A stretch of 64,000 nt of DNA from Ciborinia camelliae (lineage: Eukaryota; Ascomycota; Leotiomycetes; Helotiales; Sclerotiniaceae), in assembly GCA_025890175.1 (NCBI GenBank), contig JANPYM010000006.1, positions 2,574,073 through 2,638,072 of the forward strand. Reading direction: 5' to 3'. Under the pieces are notes generated by a model, which did no database searches, was not told the origin of the DNA, and saw only the letters and a program-made list of their open reading frames with translations. This document shows, piece by piece, positions 32,591 to 43,913 of this stretch (the first letter of the stretch is position 1; every line of letters starts with the position of its first letter). A program made the position numbers and the translations under genes.

Positions 32591-35500
32591 TCAATTATCC
32601 CAAAGATTTCTCAATCCCCTCATGTTACCCCCTCCAGCTGCACCAGCACCTCCAAACCCAGACCCCGTCCCAATAGGCAAACGCAACTGAGCATTTCCCT
32701 GAGACGGACTCTTCGGATCCCCCACGCTACCTCTCGAACTTCCACTTCCACTTCTCGAGCCCGCTGCCTCACCCTCGCCCGATCCCGATCCCTTGCGAGT
32801 GGGAAACCAGGCCGATGATGATTCGTGCGGTTGATATTGAGATGCGGGTGTGGGTGCGAGTGCGGCTGCGTGGCGGAAAGGGGCGAGAGGGATGGGTGAT
32901 TGACTGGGGTGATATGGGGCATATTGAGTTTGAGTTTGGGATTGGGGATAGAATTGGGAAATGTCTTCATCGAAATCTAATCCTTGAGTAAAGCCACTCT
33001 CATTACTCAACATGCTTGAGCTTCTACCTCTTGGTCTGGTATGTGGCATCGCCATTGAACCACCAATTGTAGGTAAAGTTTGCATATTTAAGTTGGGTGC
33101 ATAGGCGGGGAATGCAGACATTGAACTTTCACCGGTGGTTGTCCAGGGGTTTGAATTGGCGTACGCTTGGTTTGTTTCTTGTTGATGTTCTTGTTGCTGT
33201 AAGGCGATACTTAATTGTTCAATGTATAGGTAATAGGTATTGATCTCGTCAGTTTTTTGTTGAAAGGTGTGTTGCATTTTCATGTTTTGCTCAGCCCAAC
33301 TCGCCTCGATTATCTTCCTCTCCTCATCTTTATCCTTCCGAAGTTTTTCCTTGCGTTGTACTTCGTTCAACCCTATGAGGTTAGCTTCACGGTAACCATC
33401 GGCTAGACGGGTGAGTTTGAGGGATCGGGTTTCCAATCTCTCACATTGACGTTCTTTGTTCATGAGTTCGGCAATTAAATCTGTGACTGGCTTTTCGCTC
33501 TGTTTCTTTTTGGTATCGAATTCAGTCTTGGCTCTCTCATAAAGATCTTTCTGTGATCGATACATCTTCTTTGCAGCAATGTAATCGTCGTCTCTTGAAG
33601 GGGAAGGTAATCGATCGGCGACCTCAATCTCAGCTTGGATGGAAGCAAGGGCATCTTCTGCTTGCTTGATGTGAAGATTGATCTGTTGAATCTTTTGACG
33701 TTGTCGATCATCATTGCCACCTGATGATGTGATGATGCTGGTGAGCTTCTCAATATCTTTACGGATGGTACTGAGTTTTGTGCGTTGTTCTTTACGTTCG
33801 CGTTTCTGGCGGCTGCGTTCTTCGACAAGTTTAGTCTCGGATGCAACAATTGATTGTTTGATGGTGGTACTTGGTGATCCTGGTCGTCCTGAGATGTGAG
33901 GAAGGGTTGAGAGTGAAGCAGTAGTAGTATCCGAAGGAGTGGCGAGGGTCTTCACGCTGGTGCAAAAAATGACTTTGCTGTCGACAGTATTGATAAATTC
34001 GATCTCGTAGCTGCTCGAAGGCGCAAGCCCATAGATCTCTCCATCCCAACACGTGTTTTGCCCAGCAGGTAAGCTCGAATCAAGGCTGGCCTCCATCCTC
34101 GTAGGTTGCCAATGTGCTTGATTCACCCTAACAAAAAGGGGCATCCTCGAATCCACACCTGATCCCTCCGTATCCTCCTGATTCTTTTTGGAAATCATGT
34201 GTTTGGGAAAGTAACTGGTGCTGAACAAAACCGAATCAGATCCAACATTGGTAATCCATATTCGATCTGGCTCGGTGCTAAAAGGTGCATTTCCGAGGTT
34301 GCTAGCGTCTGTTGCATTTGTACCCGCCGATTCCGCAGCTGCGTGTGACGTCTCGTACTCTTTGACCATGACGATTTTTGTACTTGCTAAGGCTGCCCAC
34401 AAGGGCTGCTGTATACGAACTTGTGCGCTCTGCTTCCTCTTTTTCCTGGTTGTGATGGCTGTATGACTAGCATGCAATGGGGTCGTAACTTCATTATCCG
34501 GCGTTTGTGGGTTGGTGGTAGAAGAATCATTGGCTCCATCGGCGGATCCCTTGGCGGCTTCCGGATCAGTCAAGGTAGATATTGCATGATCGCGTTTTTG
34601 ACTCCTCACATACAAATCTCGAATGTACCGGACGACTCCTTGGGCCAAGATGTGAACTGCAAGAATATTTCGAACCCAGGTTGGTATTCGATCTTTCCAG
34701 TTCCCCATACGTGGTGGGATCGATTCAAGGGGGTCGTCGGGGTCGAATGGTCCCAGAAAGCTCCCTGGAGATGAGAATATCGCCCGAAGCCCGGTAGATT
34801 TGACATTGCTAGTTGAGGCGTAGTGAGAGAGGCCTATGTAACCAAAGCACAGAACCACGTTTCGCAAATCAGCCTCCTTGCCACTGATACCTCCTCCCAA
34901 GGTCAATGCGATTACAGATTGCGCGAACCGTAGGATAAAATCCTGCAGGGGACCATACAAGAATACCCAAACCAAGAGAAAAAGTATATCCACCACCATG
35001 ATCGTTGCCAGTGATGGTGTACCATTTGTTCCCTCGAACATATCGATAAAGCTTATCCCAGAAGTAGCAGTCGTGGATGGAGGGACGAATGTCAAAGTAG
35101 CGAATAGTAACTGGATGATCGTCAAGAAAGCGGGCGGGACCTGGAGAAGGACAATGAGAATGGCGATGGTATCAGCGATCGGGCAGGAGGTCAACACAGT
35201 CTTCGCATAATGCCATGGGCCCAAATCACGATGCACCGAAGGGTTCCTGGCAGAATTGACATTGATATAGCGATGATTTTCTTGCGGAAAAGAAATCTTG
35301 GGGACACTGTTAACATCTTGAGATGAGTCTGAATGTCCATCAACCGACGTCCTCCTCGCCATATCCCCTCCCATCTTGTGTTCTGATGTATGGTCTGCTG
35401 GTCCAGGTAAATTCGCGAGGCCATTCGTCGGTGATGGGGTCGAAGGTGCTAGTGTTGATGGAATCGATTCGGTGGAGTTCGTATGCCCGTTCATATGCCC

Positions 35501-35617
35501 ATTGCTCCTCTGTCGAGGTACCCTCTTTCCCGGACCTACGAGCCCAATATCATGTCTAGTGTCGCGGACGTTGGCAGCGCCTTGCTGTCGCTTCGAGTTG
35601 GGTGGAGGACGAGGCAT
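32591..35617 (-). CDS. acrB: AcrB, ubiquitination network signalling membrane protein
   Basis: An intronless frame of 1008 codons plus stop from the ATG at 35617, which gives the family-type N-terminus MPRPPPNSKRQQGAANVRDT. The frame is open for 27 further codons upstream without an ATG, so 35617 is preferred. The order is a basic, Ser/Pro-rich N-terminus, hydrophobic segments at about 150-178, 203-222 and 226-242, then a soluble Ser/Thr region. A long charged coiled coil follows at about 590-790 (KRERKEQRTKLSTIRKDIEK), and the protein ends in a Gly/Ser-rich tail. This matches Aspergillus AcrB, named for acriflavine resistance. It acts genetically with the CreD arrestin, HulA ligase and CreB/CreC deubiquitinase network that controls permease turnover and carbon catabolite repression. 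The family assignment comes from recognition of the sequence pattern. Confidence 0.85.
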   Translation of the reverse strand: MPRPPPNSKRQQGAANVRDTRHDIGLVGPGKRVPRQRSNGHMNGHTNSTESIPSTLAPSTPSPTNGLANLPGPADHTSEHKMGGDMARRTSVDGHSDSSQDVNSVPKISFPQENHRYINVNSARNPSVHRDLGPWHYAKTVLTSCPIADTIAILIVLLQVPPAFLTIIQLLFATLTFVPPSTTATSGISFIDMFEGTNGTPSLATIMVVDILFLLVWVFLYGPLQDFILRFAQSVIALTLGGGISGKEADLRNVVLCFGYIGLSHYASTSNVKSTGLRAIFSSPGSFLGPFDPDDPLESIPPRMGNWKDRIPTWVRNILAVHILAQGVVRYIRDLYVRSQKRDHAISTLTDPEAAKGSADGANDSSTTNPQTPDNEVTTPLHASHTAITTRKKRKQSAQVRIQQPLWAALASTKIVMVKEYETSHAAAESAGTNATDASNLGNAPFSTEPDRIWITNVGSDSVLFSTSYFPKHMISKKNQEDTEGSGVDSRMPLFVRVNQAHWQPTRMEASLDSSLPAGQNTCWDGEIYGLAPSSSYEIEFINTVDSKVIFCTSVKTLATPSDTTTASLSTLPHISGRPGSPSTTIKQSIVASETKLVEERSRQKRERKEQRTKLSTIRKDIEKLTSIITSSGGNDDRQRQKIQQINLHIKQAEDALASIQAEIEVADRLPSPSRDDDYIAAKKMYRSQKDLYERAKTEFDTKKKQSEKPVTDLIAELMNKERQCERLETRSLKLTRLADGYREANLIGLNEVQRKEKLRKDKDEERKIIEASWAEQNMKMQHTFQQKTDEINTYYLYIEQLSIALQQQEHQQETNQAYANSNPWTTTGESSMSAFPAYAPNLNMQTLPTIGGSMAMPHTRPRGRSSSMLSNESGFTQGLDFDEDISQFYPQSQTQTQYAPYHPSQSPIPLAPFRHAAALAPTPASQYQPHESSSAWFPTRKGSGSGEGEAAGSRSGSGSSRGSVGDPKSPSQGNAQLRLPIGTGSGFGGAGAAGGGNMRGLRNLWDN

Positions 35618-38600
35618 GCGACGACCTGGTGGGTTGCTGACCCAGAGCGATGTTCCGAGCCAGCTTGAATGGGAGCTTCGGAGATGACCTAAGAGCAATA
35701 AATGCGTTGACTCCCTCCAAAAGATTAACGCTGGTGAAAGATTAACCTTTGATCATACATATGTTGACCAAAAGGTTGTCGATTGTGTATCAAAATCATT
35801 CAAGAAGTTGAAAGAGTGATCAACTTGAATGATGGATGATATGGATGATGGGATTGTAGAAGTAATGGTAGTAATAGTAATGATGAGTTTCAAAGTGGTG
35901 ATGGGTGATTTTCCTTCCTTGTGCCTTGTGCTCAGGCTTTTTTTTAGCTTAGACTTAGGTAGGACTAGCGAGATTTCAATCCTTTCCAAGGTTCTGACAG
36001 ACACAGACTGCGGAAGGGTCCACCTTTCAAAGGTCGACGAGGTTGAGGAGGTCGATCAAGTAATATCGAGGAATATCCAGGTGAAATTTTGAAATTTTCG
36101 AATTCTTTTGAATAGCTTCAATTCGATGGATTGATTGATTGAAACCAGCTGCGAATGAGATGTGGTGGTCATGTAATGTAAACGATGACTAATGACAAAA
36201 GGCTAAAGAAATCCGAGATTAATATCCATATAGACAATACCGGTAGATACCTAGGTAGTCAGTAAAGTAAAGTCAGATGAAGTTTTTCTTTCATTCTTCA
36301 CCAATCACAATGTATCATTCATTATTATTTATTTAACCTCATTTCATTTAATATTAAATAGATATTTACAGATGAAAAGTCTTCTTTTTTTTATCGATAT
36401 CTAGATATGGATTAGATAGATAGATTTAATGCTTAATAAGCCTTATTATAGGTAATAGCCATTGCTTGTTTTGATCTTTCAATTTATACCGATATCATTA
36501 TTGATTATTTCTTATTACTGAAATAACATAAGAGTACTCAAATGCTTACTTCCTGAAGAAGAGAGTGGATATTCATTATACAGTACCTATCTACCTACCT
36601 ACCTATCGATCGTATCATTAATTAATGCCACTGTATGAGATGAGACCAACCAACCGTTGGACCCGATCTTGAAGAAACCCAATACTCATCTCATTCAATT
36701 CCTATAGGTAGGGAGATATGAGATACTATCTTGGTATATACTATTCATAGATAGATAGATAGGGTAATAGGCAATGCAACAATACTCTATATCCATAACA
36801 ATGTAACCAACACCACCTATCAATGCAGAATTCGACCGAAAATGCAACTGTGACAATTCAATTGCAATTGCAGAAAATCATTGCCTGCCCTCATTGATTA
36901 ATTATAGTAGTATTTTAGATATAGTGGGGGACCTGAGGGCTGGTGAATTGGATTAGCAACGAATAATGAAGCTTCTTTAATTTATTTCATGAAGTGATGA
37001 TGATCATTGATTCATTCATTAATAGATAGGTATGCATACCAACCTAACTTCGAATACAATACAGTCCATATCTATGTAGCGTGATATATATCCGAAATAA
37101 GCAAGTAAAAATGCCTTTCCTACCCAGACCTAGTAAATGCAAATCCCTATACTTGCGCAGTTTATAGGTGACTTTCTATACATTTATTATAACGGGCGCC
37201 AACTATTCCCTATTCCCTATTCCCTATATCGATAGACCTAGGTAACTAACTAATATAGGGGAAGTAAAAGTTAAACAAAGAAAAAGGGATCTCGAACAGG
37301 AAGAATAATAAATTGGGGCCGTATATGGATTTGATAATGATTGGTTTGATATAGAACCTCACAAATTTCATAATAATACAGTAATACTTAATTCGGACCT
37401 CCTTAAGTATCTATATACCTAGATAGATATCTACTGGATATTATCGATCGATCGACTAAACTCGATCTCAAATACGAAGAAGCATACATACATTATTCAG
37501 GACTCAGCATTCAGGAGTTAATATCATTCCAACTCCTGAGTCTTATGGATAATAGATCCATATGACCTATGACCTATAATCCATAAAGGCATGAATAATA
37601 TAATGCATCGTGATGAATATATAATTAATATACCGGGTATATATATTACTAGAAACCGAAACCGTTACCAGACAGTTTAGTTTAGTTTACCCGCTTCCAA
37701 TGCCGTTTTCTTTTTTAATCAAATCCATGAATAGGCTATTCATCCATCCATCTATTTCCGAGATTCATCCATGGTGAGCTGGAGCTATTAGATAGATAGG
37801 GAATCCATTATCTAACTAATAAATCTATCGAATCATGCGCATGAAGGGGTAATGAAGGTGAAGATGAGTAATAACCGATTACTACCCAATATTTAATTTA
37901 GTACGCCAATAATATCTGTCTTACGTAATTCTCTACATTTGGTTATTAGTTTCTTTCTTCTTTTCTTGCTTCATGCTATATAATTTCATTTGATTGATTG
38001 ATTTGATTAATATCCGTTCTTAATAGTATAATCTACCTCCTACCTTACCTACCTTATCTACATATATATAAACTTCCTTCCAGCGATATATAAATAAAAC
38101 CTTTCATTTTTTTCATTTATTTCAATTATAAATACGTAGTAAATAAACTACCTATCTATAGTACTAAACAATAGAAAAAAGCCGAAACATGCAAACATAT
38201 CAAAAAAAACGATTTTTCAACTTTTTCAATTAAATATAATTTTTTAATTATTGTATCAATTTATTTCAAATTTTGTATATTTATAATTATTTATATTATA
38301 ATTAATTAAAAATTAGTAAAATATTTTTAATAATTTTTTTTAGCTTAAATTAATTGATTGAAATTAATTAATTTTAAAAATTCAGATTTTTAATATTTTT
38401 GTTAGCGATTTTTAATATTTTTAAAATTTTTGAAAATTTTCGATTTTAATTTTAATTATCAAGATCAATTAAATTTTTAAAAATAAAATCTTTTATTTTT
38501 ATTTAATTTAATATAAAAATAAATATATATTCGAAATTTTAAATTGATTTATTAAAGCATTATATAAATATTTGAAAGTGAAAAGATTGAAAAATGACAA

Positions 38601-41169
38601 TTTTTGGTATGTTTTTGTGTTCAGGCTCTTTTCCATTGTGGGTCATTGTAGCTAACTATAGATAGATATTTGGAAGTTGAAGATGAAGATGATGCTCAAG
38701 TTGAGTTTCTTTAGTTAATTCATTCGGTTTCTATCTACTTTGTCTTTCTTTTATTTGTATTTATTTTGCTTTTGCTTTTGTATTTGTATTTGTTGGGATC
38801 AATTGCAGATGGGTGTTTTTTTTAAGATTGGATTGTATAGTACGTATTATCGAGAAAAACAAGCAGAAATACAAATCGAAATACAATACTATAGCATCTA
38901 CTATTCCGTCTTCATCCCCTTTCCACCAAATGGTGATACATACATACATACATACATATATATATACCAATAGGTATGATATGGTATGGTATAGGGTGAT
39001 ACTTGCTTGCCTGCTTCCTTACATATATATATCTCTATTGAAAAATTCCTATTTAGATCTATCCTATCCCATCCCATCCTATCCTCTTTACCCCCCTTTT
39101 CTATTTCCCAAGGAAATCATTAAATTGCATACCCATCTCACGCAAAAATACCAACCAATCCACAATATAATGAATGTATACCATACGTAGGCTACCCATT
39201 CCGCCTTTTTGTGCTCTAGGCAGAAATATATCATGCCATACCATACCATCGCGATAGCACTTCACCCATCACACCAGTCCTCAGGGTAACTCATTCGAAA
39301 TATTTCTCTTTATATTTCTGTTGCTCTTTCTGTTTCTGCGTAGGTCTCTTCGGAGCCCCATCTAATTTAATCTATATTGTCCTCCTTCCCTCTGTCCCTC
39401 CCTCCCTCACATTTCCTTCCGCACACTTCGGAATAGATGGGATCAGAAAGATGGAATATAAAATGTATATAATAGCTGTATCGTCGTAAATTGCATCATA
39501 TAGTCGGTTTCGATGGCTTGGAGGGGTCGCAGAAGCATTATTTGCCGCTTCTGGCATACGGTCTGCCATTGATCTTTGATTATCTATCTACCTACCTACC
39601 TAGCGAGCTGAATGAATAGATGAATGAGTAAATAGATAGATAAATAGATAAATAAATAAATGAATAGATAAATAAGTAGATGAATAAATAAATGAATAAA
39701 TAAATAGATAGATAAATGAATGAATAAATAAATAAATAGATAAATAAGTAAATAAATAGATAAATAAATGAATGAATGAATACCGCATAGATATTTACTT
39801 GATTTATTTAGAATGGAATATCTCTTCTATATCTATATAGTACGATATAATATAATGATTAAGAAATAAGGGACATGGACATGAAAATTGACATAGAAGT
39901 CTCTATCTTATATAAGTCATCTATCTCTCTTTTTTAGTAATTATGTAGTAATGTGAATATAACTTTACAACTGATGGTTTGATGCTTGGGTTCTTTATGG
40001 AATGTATTGATATATAGATATAAATTAGTTCTATATACACTAGCTTATACACTAGCTTAGTCATCGAGCTAGGTTCTATGGAATCTCAGACTCAGATTCC
40101 ATAGAACTTAGCTCGTTACACAATAATACTATGTTCAATAGAATGTATAGAATATATGGAATATACTTTACACGCTTTATATATACTCAAATAAATATCA
40201 AATATCAAATATCAAATATAAATAAAATCTCATCTCATCTTGACATTCATCATCTATTTATCCATCATATCATTTTTTTCTTTTTCCTCGATATCGTATT
40301 ATCTCATATTACATTTGGCAAATCTATATTTCGTTGCATTTTCATCTTCATCTTCATCTTCAGGATATCCATCATATCTGCCCCGTTCCTTCATATTTCA
40401 TATCCAGCTGATAATTCAAAGCTAAGTGGTATTGAAGATCATATAGGAGGTCAAGATAACCCGGTTGGGTTTCCACGCAGTATTATGTATAGGATCCTCG
40501 AAGTCCTTCAATATCGAGTCCAGTGTCGCTCATAGCGGGATGGCATTCATATTTCTGTATTTGGGTAAAATGGATTGATTGATTCATTTATTATTAGAAA
40601 GATTGAAAAAGGGAGAGTTCATTTAACTGATACTTTTCTTTTTTTATATATATAATAGCTCGGGATCGATCAAAAAGTTAATGATATATGATATCTAATA
40701 TCTAGACACGAGATGGGACAGATTTTTCTAGTTCTCATTTCTCACTTCTCACTTCTCACTTTTTCTTACACGGGGCGGAGATTTATATGGTTTATACCTA
40801 CCTACCTATAGTTTATACAGTTCATTGATTGGATGGGAATTATTGTAGATATATGTAGTTTTTCTTTTTAGCTTGGACGGTTCATTAGTGGGTGGGATAT
40901 AAATAATGATACTTAAATATGCAGATGTTTTTATTATCTAATAGTAAGTAGATAGATTATTACCTTACTGTATTTTTGATAAATAACCAATGGATTTTCG
41001 TGAGATGGGGAAGCTGGGGGAATACTTATTTACTTGTAGTAGCTGATTGATATCATACTGGCAAAGGCTGAGTGTTAATGGGTGGGTATGTTTAGACTTG
41101 ATTCCTTATGTCTGTTTTTATTTTCTGGAATATTTTGTAATGTTTTTTGGTATGTGATTTTATTGTATC
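35618..41169. other. 5.5-kb gene-free region upstream of acrB
   Basis: No coding signal. The tract 38180-38560 is almost pure A/T. GATA, CTAC/TAGG and CATA microsatellites recur (36595-36612, 38940-38970). It probably includes the acrB promoter and possibly untranslated transcripts. Confidence 0.5.
39610..39783. repeat. Imperfect tetranucleotide array (AAAT/GAAT/GATA), about 174 bp
   Basis: The sequence keeps a strict 4-bp period (AATG, AATA, GATA mixtures) over about 174 bp. Any long frame across it only encodes a low-complexity Ile/Phe/Leu/Ser string, so it is non-coding. Confidence 0.9.
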
Positions 41170-41376
41170 TGTCGGTTCATCTCAGGGTGATGAACACACA
41201 TATGTGGTAGTAAGGTGACCAGCAATAGTAGGTATAAATCTTCTGTAGTATTGATGGTGTAGAGCTAAGAGGGTGCGGGCGGGAGCGTCTTGATATAGAC
41301 GCATGGCGCGCCTACGCGCGCGCTAGCGGGGGTAGGCTAAGGCACGTGACTGACAGGGGTCACCCCTGTCACAACA
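41170..41376 (-). mobile_element. Solo LTR, 207 bp, TSD GTATC, GC-rich core
   Basis: The plus strand runs from TGTCGGTTCATC to CCCCTGTCACAACA. Perfect 5-bp duplications GTATC lie at 41165-41169 and 41377-41381. In minus orientation it starts TGTTGTGACAGG, contains CACGTGCC and a CTATATCAAG TATA region, and ends GAGATGAACCGACA. Around 41305-41335 it has a GC-rich partly palindromic core (GGCGCGCCTACGCGCGCGC). Confidence 0.75.
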
Positions 41377-42737
41377 GTATCGTATCGTATTACGATATTT
41401 GTTGGGTATGATGATATTGTGTCGTTATGAAGGGAGTAAATAGAATATGCCGATTAGTTTTGGGATAATGATGGTATTTATAATTGATGGAGTTGGATAT
41501 TGGGATAAGTGTTGTATATTCTATATATGGATTTCTTATTCTTGTACTTTCTTGAATTTATGAGAAAGCCTTATATTCTTAAAGGAACTAACCATTGCCA
41601 GGTCAAAAGGGTGACAGTTTTACATGTATTTCCCGGGATTTAGTTTATGGTGAAGCTTATGCGTTGATATATTCTCTTGGTATGAACTTCTAAATATCAA
41701 ATGTTCGAGGACTGAGGTACAGCTTGTTGTGATGAATTTCAGAAGATCTGGTTTTCTTGAGGTATTATCTCAATTAATTGTTTTTTGTTAGATGTTGAGT
41801 CTAGAATACTAAGGTGTAGGGGGTCAGGTTTTGTGTGACTTGAAACGCAGATTCTAGTAGTCATGAGCCCAAGATTTACTTTTAAGATCAGTGATTTGAT
41901 TTTATTGTATCACTTAAAAGTATTTGGTTTGGGTATAAGGAACTGGAGATACCTCGGTGAAAAGCGTGTTCTACGTAGCTGTTCCTTCTCAAGTGAGTTG
42001 GAAGCCATTCCTTCTCTTTCAGGAGATGAATAGGCACTAAGAAACCTACTCCACTTCTTCCACTTCCCTCTCTCTGTCTTCGATTCTTTTCTTTTCTCCC
42101 AAAGTTCTTTTACATTTCATCCCGTATTCCTATTTCCTCATCTGGGTTCACCGCCAGGTTCTGTTGTGGATCTTGTATTTCGAGAGACCTCATTATTCAG
42201 AGTCAAGGAATGAAATCTCAGATACAAGGCATCGGAACAATGAGATTATCTTTCCCCGCTCGCAAGCTCATGTTTATGTTAAAGATACCAAGAAAGTTGC
42301 AAATATGTTCTGTTTCACTCATTCGAGATGTCACTGCCTGGTATACCCCGCTTCTGTTTCTCGTAACATATATTTCTAATCATTTAATCTTTAGTACAAT
42401 ATCTATTTCTTCATTCCGATCTTCAGGACCGTTCTTTTTTTCATACATTCTTCTCAATTCCCTCCATTCAGCACTGGAATGCTTGAGTTATGAGACAGAA
42501 CACCTTTACATAATCCAAAATGCGAGACCCTCAACCAAGCAATTCATCACATCTTCACCAAAAAATCAGATTATGTCAAATCAAGTTTCACTAGTTGCCC
42601 ACCAAACAACATTCAATGAATCGAAAGCTTGTTGACCTCAAAAGCTCGATAAATAATAACTAACTCACGCTCCCTAAACGCTAAGAATATACAGGCGTAA
42701 GCTATGTGGGTATAAATTTGATTAATACTTTTGAATA

Positions 42738-43250
42738 ATTCGGTACAATCATGTGATCGTACATAGGGGTAGTACAAACTGACTCGCGTACGGATTAGTA
42801 CCACAACATCTGGTCCACCCCGTTCGTCAATCCGGCCCATTAACTAATAGGACCACCCCACTGACCAATGGGGGCCCTTCACCCGAATGGGGCGTCTCAT
42901 TAACTAATGGGAATCTTTCTAAAAAAAACAATTATTTGAAGGTAGGGTGATCAAATAAGAGGGTGATTAAGAGGAGCTCTTGGGTATGAAAACTTGAAGA
43001 AAAAGCAAGTTTTCCATGTTCAAAAAATCTTGATCCCATCAACTACGCGGGCGTCCCGTTCGGGTAAAGAGGTCCCACTAGTTAATCGGATGTTCCAATG
43101 AATTAATTGGCGGGATTAACTAACGGGGTAGACTATATCCTCTATATAAGAGATCCACTTAGTATAGTATTATAGGAATCAAGAATCATTATACAGATAC
43201 ATAGCATAAAGTGCTTTACACTTTGAACCATCACCAGGTTGATACCAACA
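42738..43250 (+). mobile_element. Family A LTR interrupted by a MITE, TSD GAATA/AAATA
   Basis: The left part 42738-42812 aligns with the start of the family A LTR (CGGTACAATCATGTGATCG) and the right part 43134-43250 with its end (TATATAAGAGATCCAC, then CAGGTTGATACCAACA). The flanks GAATA (42733-42737) and AAATA (43251-43255) differ by one transition. Removing the insert leaves about 190 bp, the size of the 12302 copy. Confidence 0.75.
42813..43133. mobile_element. MITE-like insert, about 320 bp, inverted ends
   Basis: The left end GTCCACCCCGTTCGTCAATC and the right end read in reverse, GTCTACCCCGTTAGTTAATC, match at 17 of 20 positions. The similarity continues for about 20 bp more (GGCCCATTAA / CGCCAATTAA). 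Internal sub-repeats CATTAACTAATGGG echo the ends. There is no open frame of note, so it fits a non-autonomous DNA element inserted into the LTR. Exact edges and target duplication are unclear. Confidence 0.65.
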
Positions 43251-43310
43251 AAATATCAAACTAATTTGGTTTAAAAATACCATATATAAGAAATAAACAA
43301 ATTTGAAGTC

Positions 43311-43473
43311 TGTTGGAATCACTTGGTGTGATACCGTGACGTCATGTAATGTGACAACTATATGTGATTTTCACCAATGATGTATTATTCGATTCTAGTG
43401 CTAGGTGCTAGGGGTCACACTAGTGTATCTAGTGCGATCACGTGCCTCAGCCTCATTCACTAGTATCGCAACA
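43311..43473 (-). mobile_element. Solo LTR (family B), 163 bp, TSD AAGTC/AAATC
   Basis: The plus strand runs from TGTTGGAATCACTTGG to AGTATCGCAACA. The flanks AAGTC (43306-43310) and AAATC (43474-43478) differ by one transition. In minus orientation the start TGTTGCGATACTAGTGAATG matches the element at 48608 (TGTCGCGATACCAGTGAATC), and the end GTGATTCCAACA also matches. Confidence 0.7.
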
Positions 43474-43499
43474 AAATCTTACCTTTCCAAGGTTTTTAT

Positions 43500-43620
43500 G
43501 CTTGAAATGAAGTAGAAGGGTTTCGAGGCAGGAGCAAAAAACCAATTTGTTCATTTTACTGCGATCAGCTTACGAAATGTTTTTGTCATACATAATTTGC
43601 TTCGCTTAATGGACTACGTT
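43500..43620 (+). repeat. Dispersed repeat R1, copy 2
   Basis: It carries the same ordered core as copy 1: ATGAAGTAGAAGGGTTTC, GGCAGGAGCAAAAA, TGCGATCAGCTTACG and CATAATTTGCTTC. It follows directly after the 43311 LTR. Confidence 0.7.
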
Positions 43621-43764
43621 CAAAAGTGCGAGGTAGATTTACATCATTGACCTCGCTTATTGAAATCAACTAGTTTGATCTAATTAGCATGAGCTTTCAA
43701 ACTAATAAGATGGTTATTATGCTAATACCTTCAGTCTACTAGACTAACTAATAGTTTAGTATAC

Positions 43765-43913
43765 TTATACCTTAACATACTAATACCTTAATATACTAAT
43801 ACCTTAACATACTAATACCTTAACATACTAATACCTTAACATACTAATACCTCACCATACTAATACCTCACCATACTAATACCTTAACATACTAATACCT
43901 CACCATACTAATA
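43765..43913 (+). repeat. 16-bp minisatellite, about 9-10 units
   Basis: The unit TACTAATACCTTAACA is repeated head to tail. Variants (TTAATA, TCACCA) are confined to the last six bases. Confidence 0.9.

Noticed and set aside
32620..32970. Basic open frame of 116 codons on the acrB strand
   Set aside because: It overlaps the acrB C-terminal coding region in another frame and is a shadow of its Gly/Ser-rich tail.
35618..35698. Longer AcrB N-terminus (27 extra codons)
   Set aside because: No ATG opens this extension, and the family-like N-terminus MPRPPP starts at 35617.
39600..39788. Open frame of 62 codons rich in Ile, Phe, Leu and Ser
   Set aside because: It is only the translation of a 4-bp periodic microsatellite.
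43765..43913. Regular repeats that could suggest a CRISPR array
   Set aside because: The units are head to tail with no unique spacers in a eukaryotic context; it is a minisatellite.
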